From Nitrospirota bacterium (lineage in GTDB: Bacteria; Nitrospirota; Thermodesulfovibrionia; Thermodesulfovibrionales; Magnetobacteriaceae): a DNA stretch of 47,057 bases. The notes below the pieces were generated by a model that did no database searches, was not told where the DNA came from, and worked only from the letters and a program-made list of their open reading frames with translations. Location of the stretch: NCBI GenBank assembly GCA_015233895.1, contig JADFXG010000023.1:1-47057 (forward strand), given 5' to 3'. Made by a program: the position numbers and the translations under genes. Positions 1 to 8,055 of the stretch are shown piece by piece (positions within the stretch are counted from its first letter, which is position 1; the number at the start of each line of letters is the position of its first letter).

Positions 1-93
1 GCCAGCCTTTAAGAAACTGGAGCCAAACTATTTCTCAACTTGCTTTATTTTTCGAGGGCAGGCTAATATTGGATATCACTGTGTGACGGAGTT

Positions 94-310
94 TCAGACT
101 TGACACAGTTTAATGAATTTATCCTTTTCTAATTTCTGATAAACCTGATAAGGAATTCCAAGTCTTTTTGATACATCACACTGGCTAAACCCGAATTCAT
201 GCCTTAATATCCTGAGAAGTATTGGGACGGCTGCATAAGGTTATTTCCGCTGTGCTTCCGACAAGAATGTTGTAAGTCTGTCTACACCACAACTGAATAA
301 CCATCTTCTT
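94..310 (-). pseudogene. HicB-like antitoxin remnant, frameshifted
   Basis: Two pieces in different minus-strand frames read like the two halves of a HicB-type antitoxin. From 310 leftward the frame gives LHYKEDGYSVVV and then a stop, resembling the HicB N-terminal beta-sheet (HKEDGGYSVWVPDLPG type). From 240 to 94 another frame gives a helix-turn-helix-like stretch containing RHEFGFSQCDVSKRLGIPYQ and then VYQKLEKDKFI before a stop. This resembles the HTH tail of HicB proteins. There is no intact reading frame and no HicA toxin is visible. It directly abuts the zeta-like fragment, whose last codons (VKITPL) may themselves derive from the start of this gene. Assignment is by eye from motif resemblance only. 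Confidence 0.45.
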
Positions 311-552
311 TATAATGGAGTTATTTTAACCTGTTGTCCGATTAATTTGTAACTATTGCAATTTTTATTTGCAGCCTGTAGATTCAGATCGTTTTGTAAC
401 GCTGTCGGGAACTTTTCGCGCAGTGCAAGAGTACGCTCTTCGGCATTGAGTTTAACAAGCTTTCTGTGAGCAAGATTGATTAGGAATTGTCCGGCTAAAC
501 GTGTTTTTCCAGCCCCGTTTGGCCCGGCGATAATCCACATCCATTTTGACAT
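310..552 (-). pseudogene. Truncated zeta-toxin-like P-loop kinase
   Basis: The 80-residue product begins MSKWMWIIAGPNGAGKTRLA, a good Walker A motif in the context typical of zeta/AAA_33 toxins, which phosphorylate UDP-sugars or related substrates. It continues with KLNAEERTLALREKFPTALQ, also typical of one zeta subfamily. After LNLQAANK (about residue 58) similarity stops, and the frame ends at 80 residues, whereas intact members run to roughly 200. The catalytic and substrate-binding C-terminal part is therefore missing. It starts 9 bases after the antitoxin-like gene on the same strand, the usual antitoxin-toxin order. I infer a deletion that joined the 5' end of a zeta gene to HicB debris, so it is probably non-functional. 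Confidence 0.6.
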
Positions 553-561
553 GGTACAGGT

Positions 562-795
562 TTATCGCAGTTTGTGGGTTTCTTGAGGTATGCGGACTAC
601 AAGCTTTCCATCGACAGAACCATGAGTCGGGATGCCGAGAGCGTCATTTTCGGCGACCGCCTTTTTTGCCGCCTCATCAAACGATTTTTGCACAAGCGCG
701 GTTAACGCTTCGACATCATCAAAAATGTAGTAGTCCTCACTTGCTGGCGCGTGCTTTACCGCGCGTTTCACAGTTTTTGCTCTTGTAATTGACAT
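562..795 (-). CDS. Putative antitoxin of zeta-type module
   Basis: This small 77-residue protein starts MSITRAKTVKRA and contains YYIFDDVEALTALVQKSFDEA, followed by a KLVVRIP C-terminal beta strand. I chose the ATG at 795 (CAT at 793-795), preceded by GGGAT 10 bases upstream, over an upstream in-frame ATG at 900 that would add a basic, unconvincing N-terminus. It lies directly upstream of the truncated zeta-like toxin gene and would be co-transcribed with it, which suggests the cognate antitoxin. No DNA-binding domain is obvious. With the toxin broken, it may be an orphan under little selection. Function is inferred from position only. Confidence 0.5.
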   Translation of the reverse strand: MSITRAKTVKRAVKHAPASEDYYIFDDVEALTALVQKSFDEAAKKAVAENDALGIPTHGSVDGKLVVRIPQETHKLR

Positions 796-1289
796 ACGAT
801 TTATTATCCCTTTTTTTACTGTTTTTTGCAAGACTTTATTTGCCCCTGCGATAAACAATTTGCTGCTTTTTATTGCCGATAACTCCTTAATCCATCCCAC
901 TCATATTAAAACCAATTCCCTAAACTTTGCTTAAAGCCGGACGGTCAGAAAAATCAATAAAGACTTACCTATTGAGCGTGGAAAAAGGTACCATTTTGTC
1001 TAATGTTGTCACAACGGTATAAAATCAAGCGTTTGTTGAAGGGAAACAAGGCCAACAAGATAAGGCGATGACAGAAACAAACACCTAACCGGCCTTGAGG
1101 TTGAGAAACTTCTATCGGCCACTATAGGCAGCCGTAACGAAGTCCGCTGCCGTTGTCTTTATCTTTTCCTTAATAATTTTCGCGAGGGGTAAGGCACCCC
1201 AGCCAAACGGTACAGCCTTATACCGAGTTGCAGTCAGAAGCACTCCTTATTGCTTTATCCTTACCCTCTCAAAATGAAAACTAATCTTT
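796..1289. other. Intergenic stretch, no gene recognised
   Basis: About 490 bases without a credible coding frame on either strand. A small GGGGT/ACCCC hairpin lies near 1185-1200, downstream of the aldolase gene, but no T-tract follows it on the minus strand. Parts may be decayed mobile or TA DNA, but I could not match them to anything. Confidence 0.4.
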
Positions 1290-2177
1290 TTAGTGTTTCT
1301 TTTCGTTTTTCAATGTCTGATAAAATTCAAGAGCCTGTTTAGGCGCCATACTTTCGTGCACGACTTTTCTTACGGCCTGAATCATAGCAATCGGGTCATC
1401 GGCCTGAAAAATATTTCTGCCCATATCAACCCCGGCAGCTCCTTGTTGAATTGCATTGTAGGACATTGTAAGAGCATCCAGTTCGGGAAGCTTTTTGCCG
1501 CCTGCCATGACTATCGGCACAGGACACGAGGCGGTAACAGTGTCAAACCCATCCGGCACATAGTAGGTCTTAACATAGGAGGCGCCAAGCTCAGCACAAA
1601 TCCTGCATGCAAGCCTGAAATACCGCGCATCTCTTGCCATATCCTTACCGACGGCAGTAACAGCCAGTGTGGGAATCCCATAACGGTTACCTATGTCAAC
1701 AAGGCGGGTCATATTGTGAATTGATTTTGTTTCATATTCGCCTCCGATAAAAACCTGAACTGCCATGGCTGATACATTAAGACGGATGGAGTCTTCAATA
1801 TCAACTGCGATTTCCTCGTTGGATAGTTCCTTTAAAATGCTTGGGCCTCCGCTTGCCCTCATCACTATTCCTCTTTGGTATGTGGGAGGAATTACTGATC
1901 TTAAAATCCCTCGGGTCAGCATCAGGGTGTCAGTATAGGGTATAAGCGGAACAATATTAATATCCACTCTTTCAAGGCCGGTCGTCGGTCCCTGAAAATA
2001 ACCGTGGTCAATGGCAAGCATCACGGTTTTTCCGGAGTTTGGGTCAAAGATTTTAGAAAGACGGTTTTTCATCCCCCAATCAAGGGAGTTTGATCCTTTC
2101 AGAAAAAATACATCGCTCTTTTGAGCAACCTCAGGGTAGAAAAGTTTAGCTTCTTTTACGTTGTCAAGGTCTGCCAT
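1290..2177 (-). CDS. LsrF-like class I aldolase / thiolase
   Basis: The 295-residue protein is closely similar along its whole length to E. coli LsrF (291 residues). LsrF is the DeoC/LacD-type TIM-barrel enzyme that transfers an acetyl unit from the autoinducer-2 breakdown product 3-hydroxy-5-phosphonooxypentane-2,4-dione to CoA. Shared signatures are [72 protein letters not shown] and the tail [10 protein letters not shown]. Lys203 in VKTYY aligns with the Schiff-base lysine of LsrF. No lsr transporter, kinase (lsrK) or lsrG is nearby. It lies 32 bases downstream of the RuBisCO-like/cupin gene on the same strand, so the pair probably forms an operon. The substrate may be a related phospho-sugar from methylthio-sugar or ketose metabolism. 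Family is certain; substrate is not. Confidence 0.85.
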   Translation of the reverse strand: MADLDNVKEAKLFYPEVAQKSDVFFLKGSNSLDWGMKNRLSKIFDPNSGKTVMLAIDHGYFQGPTTGLERVDINIVPLIPYTDTLMLTRGILRSVIPPTYQRGIVMRASGGPSILKELSNEEIAVDIEDSIRLNVSAMAVQVFIGGEYETKSIHNMTRLVDIGNRYGIPTLAVTAVGKDMARDARYFRLACRICAELGASYVKTYYVPDGFDTVTASCPVPIVMAGGKKLPELDALTMSYNAIQQGAAGVDMGRNIFQADDPIAMIQAVRKVVHESMAPKQALEFYQTLKNEKKH

Positions 2178-2209
2178 GTTGTCTCCTTATTTATAATTAA
2201 TAGTGTGTA

Positions 2210-3790
2210 TTACGGTTTTTGAGGTTTATCCCTTATATGGTCAACTATGCAGAAAAACCCAAACGGCTCTGCTGTTTCATTTATAAGACGATGAACCTGC
2301 ATTGGGGGCACATATGCCACATCAAGCGGATTGAGCGTAATTTTATCCTCACCGCTTATCAGTTGGCCAACCCCACGCACACATATTATTACATGTTCAT
2401 GCTGGTGTTTTTCAAGGCTTGAATAACCTTTTTCAGCAATTTCAAAATATCTGAGATCAAAATTCGTCTGCTCGCCGTATTGTCCGGTAAGTTCATGGCG
2501 GATTATGTCTTTAAAATCCTGATGTTCCGATGCTTTATAAACCGTTGGGATTCTGCCGTGCCACAAGAAACTATTAAATGGAAGGTGGCACAGTAGCTCA
2601 CCCTGTGTGTTAGCGGTCATGTCACAAGATGAATGGGCAGAGTTAGATGACAAATCAGGAGGCGTTGTTTTTTCATCAAATATTTCCCTTATTTTAATTA
2701 AAAAATCTGCGGTGCCTTTTCTTAAACTCTTGTTGTAAAGATGAAGGGCACCTCCAATCAGATAGACCGTGTCAGAGCCGTAAAGTGCTGCCATATCAGT
2801 GATACTGTCAAAGCTCATGCCGCCTGCAGGGGCCGGGAATGACGGCTTTATATGGTAAAGTGGGTGTCTTAGCGCATCATGAAGTTTTTTGCAGTCAGAT
2901 TGAGTAAACCCGAATCTTCCTCCCGTATTGGGGTAGATGGAGATATCGGCGCCTGCCAGCCTGAAAATTGTGCCAAGCAAAACGTCAATAGAAATCCCAT
3001 GATTTAAGTCGTGAAAATGTGTGCCGGTAAGTGCCGGATGAGACATAACTATCATATTAAATTTTTCGCTGAGATACCGCACCGAGTCAATTCCAACCAA
3101 AAAAGGAGAGATAAGAATCCCTCTGATACCCTCATCTGCGGCAAAGCTGACACAGCGCTCAAGCATATCCGCCTGTGCGCATATATTTGGAAAATAGATA
3201 GTGTTTTTACCAGTTTCAAAATTTGCTTTTGTTACGGCCCTTGTACACAAGGAAATTCTTTGTTTAAATTTATCAAAACTGCGGTCAACGAGGCCGTGGT
3301 CATCCTTTATGAGGTCACCGCCGCCATGAGCAAAGTTATAAGCGATTTCAGCCAACTCGGCGGGAGACAGTCCCATCGGTTTCAGAGCAGTGCTAAGAAG
3401 CGGACGGCCATAAACACCGAGGAGTTTTCTAATACCTTCAATCCCAAAGTTTGGCCCGCGGAATTTTTCTATAAAACACTCCGGTAGCTTAATATCCACA
3501 ATTTTAATCCCGTTAAGCAGTGAAATGTTGCCATAGAGGACATTTAAAAACTGTGGCAACTGGTATGCGGTTATTTCGGGGTTATAGGATATTGTAGCGA
3601 GGTATAGGTTTTCATCTAATGGTGTGATACTTTCGGTTTTACCTATAATTGTATCTCCAATACCTCGTATGGCAGCAAGCTCCTCAGGCACCTCAACAGT
3701 CTGTTCAAGGGCAATCTTTCTTACAAGACGTTGAACGTCCTCACCGTGGTAACATTTTACACGATAGGTTATCTCGATTTTTTTCAGCAC
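2210..3790 (-). CDS. RuBisCO-like protein fused to C-terminal cupin
   Basis: A 526-residue protein. Residues 1 to about 390 form a RuBisCO large-chain fold of the form IV (RuBisCO-like) type. LKPMG holds the catalytic-loop lysine (K137), and GGGDLIKDDHG holds the carbamylatable-lysine motif (K162, D163) with His165 in place of the Glu of true RuBisCO. Loop 6 reads PSFPAPAGGMSF, without the lysine required for CO2 fixation. After a linker, about residues 425-526 form a cupin with a KHQHEH metal motif and a second motif VPPMQVHRL. In Rhodospirillum rubrum an RLP isomerises methylthioribulose-1-phosphate and a separate cupin (MTXu-5P methylsulfurylase) acts next, so a fusion of the two activities is plausible. 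A sugar-acid decarboxylase is the alternative. The start is GTG at 3790 with a TATAAT only 3 bases upstream and no clear RBS. Confidence 0.85.
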   Translation of the reverse strand: MLKKIEITYRVKCYHGEDVQRLVRKIALEQTVEVPEELAAIRGIGDTIIGKTESITPLDENLYLATISYNPEITAYQLPQFLNVLYGNISLLNGIKIVDIKLPECFIEKFRGPNFGIEGIRKLLGVYGRPLLSTALKPMGLSPAELAEIAYNFAHGGGDLIKDDHGLVDRSFDKFKQRISLCTRAVTKANFETGKNTIYFPNICAQADMLERCVSFAADEGIRGILISPFLVGIDSVRYLSEKFNMIVMSHPALTGTHFHDLNHGISIDVLLGTIFRLAGADISIYPNTGGRFGFTQSDCKKLHDALRHPLYHIKPSFPAPAGGMSFDSITDMAALYGSDTVYLIGGALHLYNKSLRKGTADFLIKIREIFDEKTTPPDLSSNSAHSSCDMTANTQGELLCHLPFNSFLWHGRIPTVYKASEHQDFKDIIRHELTGQYGEQTNFDLRYFEIAEKGYSSLEKHQHEHVIICVRGVGQLISGEDKITLNPLDVAYVPPMQVHRLINETAEPFGFFCIVDHIRDKPQKP

Positions 3791-3905
3791 TGGATTATAA
3801 TTCTTCTGAGTTCAGCCATTTTTCAAGGCTATTGTACAATAACAATTATTCAGGCAATAATTCAACTTACTCACAACAATGGTTCTGCAACAGTTCTTTC
3901 CGCTA

Positions 3906-3935
3906 ACGACAAGACCATAAATCTTGTGATATAAT
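3906..3935 (+). promoter_or_regulatory. Promoter giving a leaderless transcript
   Basis: ACGACA (3906-3911), an 18-base spacer and a perfect TATAAT (3930-3935). Only 7 bases separate the -10 box from the ATG at 3943, so transcription should start at or near the A of the start codon. No Shine-Dalgarno sequence is present. Confidence 0.6.
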
Positions 3936-3942
3936 TAAAATT

Positions 3943-4455
3943 ATGGAAACAATTGAAAGAGATCTGGACTTAACTGAAATCATTAATGGAGAGGAAATCA
4001 TGGGCCCTAGTCCATTTATACATCATCAAAACATATCAGCTAATTTGTATGATATCATACGTCAGCACATCAAAAAACATAATTTAGGGAAATTGTTTTT
4101 TTCACCACTTGACGTGATCTTTGAAGAAGGGATTAACAGGCTTCAACCTGATTTATTGTTTATAAAAAAAGAGAATTCATACATTGAGCAGGACTGGGTA
4201 AGAGGCGTGCCTGATATGGTGTGTGAGATAATCTCTCCAGGTACATACAAAAAAGATACCGCGACTAAGAAAAAGATATATGAAAAGTACAAAGTCCCTG
4301 AGTATTGGATAGTAATACCAGAGTTAAAGACTGTAGAGGTATTAACTATCGAAAACGATAAGTACGAGCAATATTCTTTCGCAGAACTTGAAGGCGTGGT
4401 TAATTCTAAAGTCATAGAAGGACTTAAGATTGACATTAGCGAAATATTTGTGTAA
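3943..4455 (+). CDS. Uma2-family (DUF820) endonuclease-like protein
   Basis: The 170-residue protein has the pattern of the Uma2/DUF820 family, which has a PD-(D/E)XK restriction-endonuclease-like fold. NGEEIMGPSPFIHHQNISANL leads the domain, RLQPDLLFI supplies the conserved Asp, VCEIISPGTYKKDTATKKKI supplies the Glu and Lys, and YKVPEYWIV follows as the conserved strand. Family proteins are abundant in cyanobacteria and multicellular or environmental bacteria, and no cellular role is established for most; mobile-element or repair roles are proposed. Divergent from the RuBisCO-like gene and 45 bases before the permease pair. Apparently translated from a leaderless mRNA. Confidence 0.85.
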   Translation: METIERDLDLTEIINGEEIMGPSPFIHHQNISANLYDIIRQHIKKHNLGKLFFSPLDVIFEEGINRLQPDLLFIKKENSYIEQDWVRGVPDMVCEIISPGTYKKDTATKKKIYEKYKVPEYWIVIPELKTVEVLTIENDKYEQYSFAELEGVVNSKVIEGLKIDISEIFV

Positions 4456-4500
4456 GCTGTTGCACTAAACACGAGGAACGTTCTTATAAACCGCTATAGA

Positions 4501-5703
4501 GTGCTTTCAAATGCCCACTCCGCTCTTTCAGCCGTCATGGCATATCGCCTAAGGAGTTTTTTCTGCATCCTGAGTGTAAGCATAGCAATAGCCGCAATAA
4601 CCGCCATTGTTGCCGCAGTAGAAGGCGCTTACAATAGCGCCTATGAGCTGGTTGATAAGTTTGGCCCTGATACCGCTCTCATAATTGGAGGAGGTGAAGT
4701 CCAAAAGGCTTCCGGTTACAGAGAGAAGACCCTCACACTGACCGATGCCCGGGCAATTCGGGATGCTTTTATGTCGGCATGGCTGGTCATGCCTGTAGCC
4801 ATAAAATCCGGGACAACTGTCTCTTACGGCAGTAAAAAACATCAGGCACTGGTTTTGGGTTCATCAGAGGACTACAGCAGAAGCTGGAGTTGGCCTGTTA
4901 GTGAAGGCACTGACTTAACGGCTGAGGATATCGCCTCTGGCACAAATGTCTGCCTGACCGGCCTGAAAGTTGTACAGGAACTGTTTGATGATAAGTCCCC
5001 TGTAGGAGAGACTATCATGGTCGGCATAATTCCCTGTAAAGTCATCGGCGTTCTTGCCGACAGAACCATATCCCAAATGGGACAGGATCTTAATGACCGG
5101 ATAATTATGCCCATCTCGACAGTTATGCGAAAACTGCTTAACGAATCCCGCTACGTGTCGGTCATAAAGGTACGGTTTGAAGACCATGAAAATCTGAAAT
5201 ACCACATAGCTGAACTCAAAGAATTTCTCAGACACCGCCATAATATCAAAGAGGACGATGAGGATGATTTTAAGATTATCACCTCCGACGAAATTATAGC
5301 GTTTCTCGTTGCGTTAACCGGCTCATTAGTGGTTTTTTTGGGCATAACCGGTTTAGTGTCGCTGGTTGTGTCAGGGTTTGTACTGGCTAACTTATTTCTT
5401 CTTTCGGTTAAGGAAAGAACACGGGAGATAGGCATAAGGAGAGCGTGTGGGGCAACCGCCAGGGATATTTTTACCATGTTTTTATTTGAAGCCGCACTCA
5501 TTACAGCACTGGGAGGCGTTGTGGGATTTTTGTTAGGAATTGCAGTTTCTGAAATTCTTAATGCCACAGCGGACTTTCCCATACATTTTTCATGGAAAGC
5601 CTTTGCAGCAGCCTTATCTCTTTCCATTATCACAGGAGTTGTGTTTGGTATAAAACCTGCCGTTTCCGCCTCATCATTAAAACCTATCGAGGCAATACGG
5701 TGA
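4501..5703 (+). CDS. FtsX/MacB-type ABC transporter permease 1
   Basis: A 400-residue membrane protein of the MacB/FtsX permease type. There is one N-terminal helix (about residues 17-40), a long extracytoplasmic MacB_PCD-like domain, then three C-terminal helices beginning near residue 265, with the cytoplasmic signature KERTREIGIRRACGATARDI between helices. Proteins of this type use ATP hydrolysis by a LolD/MacB-like partner for mechanotransmission across the envelope (lipoprotein, peptide or drug export). The start is a GTG at 4501, chosen because it sits just before the first helix; no strong RBS is seen. The next permease gene overlaps it by 4 bases (GTGA). No ATPase or membrane-fusion protein gene accompanies the pair. 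Confidence 0.85.
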   Translation: MLSNAHSALSAVMAYRLRSFFCILSVSIAIAAITAIVAAVEGAYNSAYELVDKFGPDTALIIGGGEVQKASGYREKTLTLTDARAIRDAFMSAWLVMPVAIKSGTTVSYGSKKHQALVLGSSEDYSRSWSWPVSEGTDLTAEDIASGTNVCLTGLKVVQELFDDKSPVGETIMVGIIPCKVIGVLADRTISQMGQDLNDRIIMPISTVMRKLLNESRYVSVIKVRFEDHENLKYHIAELKEFLRHRHNIKEDDEDDFKIITSDEIIAFLVALTGSLVVFLGITGLVSLVVSGFVLANLFLLSVKERTREIGIRRACGATARDIFTMFLFEAALITALGGVVGFLLGIAVSEILNATADFPIHFSWKAFAAALSLSIITGVVFGIKPAVSASSLKPIEAIR

Positions 5704-6956
5704 AAATGCCTCCCGTAAGACACACCTATTCAGCCAAAAACCTGATTCTTAATCTTAAAATCGCACTAAAATCCCTTAGTAACTTTAAACTGCGAACCGC
5801 ACTTGCCGTAATGGGTGCCGTGTTTGGAGCGCTTTCAATTACTGTGGTCTCAAGTGTCTCTCTCTCAATGAAAATAAAAACAGAAAGGGAATTAGCCTCA
5901 TTTGGTAAAAATCTGCTTGTAATCAGAAGCGGCCAAATGAAAACCCACGGCAGACCTGACGTTATGACAGACTCTCCCAAACTGAGCACTCTTGATGCCG
6001 CTGCTATCAGAGACCATACGCCGTATGTGAAAGAGACCTCCGTTATTGCACACAGGTCGTTGCCAGTGCGCTACTCTGACATGACCCTTCCTGGAGCAAT
6101 TGTGATGGGAGTTTCGGCAGGGTACTTTAAAATCAGAGACCTTAAACTAAGCTCCGGCACACTGTTTACACAAACGCATTACAATGGGCTACAGAGGGTG
6201 GTTGTGATAGGTTCAAATATAGCTGAGAGGTTTTTCGCCCCTGATGAAAACCCCCTCGGAAAATACATTTATATCTATCAGCTGCCATGTGAAATAATTG
6301 GGGTAGCAACGCCTATGGGAGTGGATTTCTCGGACATTAATCAGGATAACCTCGTATATATGCCGCTTCAGACATATTTAAGAAGGTTTACAAACACTAC
6401 AAAGGTTAACTTTATTCAGGTGCAAGCAGTGGATGGCGCTGTTATGGAGCCGCTTAAGGCAGAGACCGAAAGGATACTAAAAGAGCGCCACGGAATAAAA
6501 GAGGGCGAACAAAATGATTTTACCGTCTTTACCCTGAAAGATTTGACTACAATGCAGGACAAATCAATCAGGATAGTTAGAATACTGGGGCTTTGTGCCA
6601 GTACGGCATCGTTTTCGATAAGTGCAATAGGGATTCTTTCAATAATGGCCCTCATGGTGACAGAGCGCCGGGTTGAGATAGGAATAAGACGGGCAGTTGG
6701 GGCAGCAAAGAGAGACATTGTGCTTCAGTTTTTAGGGGAATCATCTTTTGTATCAGTTAGCGGAGGAATTGTTGGCGTCTGTACGGGCACGTTGATTACT
6801 ATCGGCATAAGTTATTTTTCAGAGCTGCCCCTTAGTGTTTCAGCCTCAGGAGTTGCGCTTGCGCTAATCTGCTCTATAGTGACGGGAATTGTATCCGGAG
6901 TTTATCCTTCAATCAGGGCAGTAAGGATAGCCCCTGTCAACATAACCCACAATTAG
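5700..6956 (+). CDS. FtsX/MacB-type ABC transporter permease 2
   Basis: A 418-residue paralogue of the preceding permease with the same design. An N-terminal amphipathic stretch (NLKIALKSLSNFKLRTAL) and first helix are followed by a periplasmic domain containing PLGKYIYIYQLPCEIIGVATPMG. Three C-terminal helices follow, with TERRVEIGIRRAVGAAKRDI at the ATPase-coupling position. I chose GTG at 5700, overlapping the upstream stop as GTGA with GAGG (5689-5692) 7 bases before it. An in-frame ATG at 5706 is the alternative. The two permeases probably form a heterodimer. The ATPase that drives them must be encoded elsewhere. Confidence 0.85.
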   Translation: MKMPPVRHTYSAKNLILNLKIALKSLSNFKLRTALAVMGAVFGALSITVVSSVSLSMKIKTERELASFGKNLLVIRSGQMKTHGRPDVMTDSPKLSTLDAAAIRDHTPYVKETSVIAHRSLPVRYSDMTLPGAIVMGVSAGYFKIRDLKLSSGTLFTQTHYNGLQRVVVIGSNIAERFFAPDENPLGKYIYIYQLPCEIIGVATPMGVDFSDINQDNLVYMPLQTYLRRFTNTTKVNFIQVQAVDGAVMEPLKAETERILKERHGIKEGEQNDFTVFTLKDLTTMQDKSIRIVRILGLCASTASFSISAIGILSIMALMVTERRVEIGIRRAVGAAKRDIVLQFLGESSFVSVSGGIVGVCTGTLITIGISYFSELPLSVSASGVALALICSIVTGIVSGVYPSIRAVRIAPVNITHN

Positions 6957-7101
6957 AATACTCTGCTAAAGCACTATCGGTATCATCAAATCCAATTGCA
7001 AAAACCGGACATTTTTTGTTGTGCTACAACAATATCTGTTTGCAAAAAAAAGTAAAAAATGTTAACCTATCAGAACAGTTAACTAAAATTAAGGAGAGGT
7101 A

Positions 7102-8052
7102 ATGATGAAAAGACTCTTTTACTTATCCCTTACGTTGGTGTTTCTTTTTGCATGTGGGAACTCAGGCGAACAGGGAAAAGCGAAAACCGGCACAGCCGTA
7201 GTTAAAATTGGAGACGTAACTATTACAGACGACCAAATTCAGGACGAATTAGCAAACCTACCGCCAAATGTCAAACCTATGTTTGCCGGCAAAGAAGGCA
7301 TAACCAAATTGGTAGATGAACTAAAGAAAAGAGAGACGTTATACCTTGAGGCCAAAAAGGCCGGGCTCGATAAAGACCCTGTCTATATAAAAAAGGTAGA
7401 TGACTTCAAGAAGGGGTATCTGATAAATTCTCTTATATCAAGAAACGTGGGAACTGAGGGGATAAAGGTAACTCCTGAGGAGGCCAAAGAGTATTTTGAT
7501 AAAAACCCTAAAGACTTTGAAGTAACTGAACAGAGGAAAGCAAGCCATATACTGGTTAAAACAGAAGACGAGGCTAAGGATGTTTTAGCAAAGATAAAGA
7601 AAGGTGAAGACTTCGGAAAATTGGCAAAAGAAACGTCCATTGATAAAATGTCTGCAGAGAAAAATGGAGACGTTGGGTATTTTGGGAAGGGACAAATGGT
7701 GCCTGAGTTTGATAAGGCTGTATTTTCTATGAGTAAGGGGGAGATTAGCGCCCCTGTGAAAAGCCAGTTTGGTTATCACATTATTAAGCTTACAGACATT
7801 CAACCCACAAAGAAACTTGAATTTGAAAATTCCAAGGCCATGATAATGCAGTTTTTAACTCAGGAAAAGCAGAAAAAAGCGTTTGAAGCCTATATGTCAC
7901 AGGTAGAAAAGGGTTATACAATAACAGTTGACCAAAAAGTGCTTGATGATTTTGTAAATAAACACATGGGGGTCAAACCTGAGGTTGGTGCTGGAGCGCT
8001 TCCGCCTGACCATGGTGCACCTCCGCCACAACCGGCACCAGATAAAAAGTAG
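7102..8052 (+). CDS. Parvulin-type peptidyl-prolyl isomerase lipoprotein
   Basis: The 316-residue product has a lipoprotein signal peptide ending in LFACGN, so Cys18 would be lipidated. A SurA/PrsA-like N-terminal helical region (about residues 30-140) precedes a complete parvulin domain (about 143-235) with the hallmarks RKASHILVKTEDEA, GDVGYFGKGQMVPEFDKAVF and SQFGYHIIKL. The protein should sit in the periplasm on a membrane leaflet and help fold exported or outer-membrane proteins by cis-trans isomerisation of prolyl bonds. The C-terminus is Pro/Gly-rich (PPDHGAPPPQP). A strong AGGAGAGG lies just upstream of ATG 7102; a second ATG follows immediately. The fumarase-like gene begins 4 bases after its stop. 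Confidence 0.92.
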   Translation: MMKRLFYLSLTLVFLFACGNSGEQGKAKTGTAVVKIGDVTITDDQIQDELANLPPNVKPMFAGKEGITKLVDELKKRETLYLEAKKAGLDKDPVYIKKVDDFKKGYLINSLISRNVGTEGIKVTPEEAKEYFDKNPKDFEVTEQRKASHILVKTEDEAKDVLAKIKKGEDFGKLAKETSIDKMSAEKNGDVGYFGKGQMVPEFDKAVFSMSKGEISAPVKSQFGYHIIKLTDIQPTKKLEFENSKAMIMQFLTQEKQKKAFEAYMSQVEKGYTITVDQKVLDDFVNKHMGVKPEVGAGALPPDHGAPPPQPAPDKK

Positions 8053-8055
8053 TCA

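Noticed and set aside
2210-3790. RuBisCO-like protein as evidence for carbon fixation
   Set aside because: The loop-6 Lys is absent (FPAPAGGMS) and KDDH replaces KDDE, so it is a form IV-like protein and not a CO2-fixing enzyme.
5592-5699. N-terminal extension of permease 2 inside permease 1
   Set aside because: It would overlap the conserved C-terminus of permease 1 by over 100 bases. GTG 5700 has an RBS (GAGG) at good spacing.
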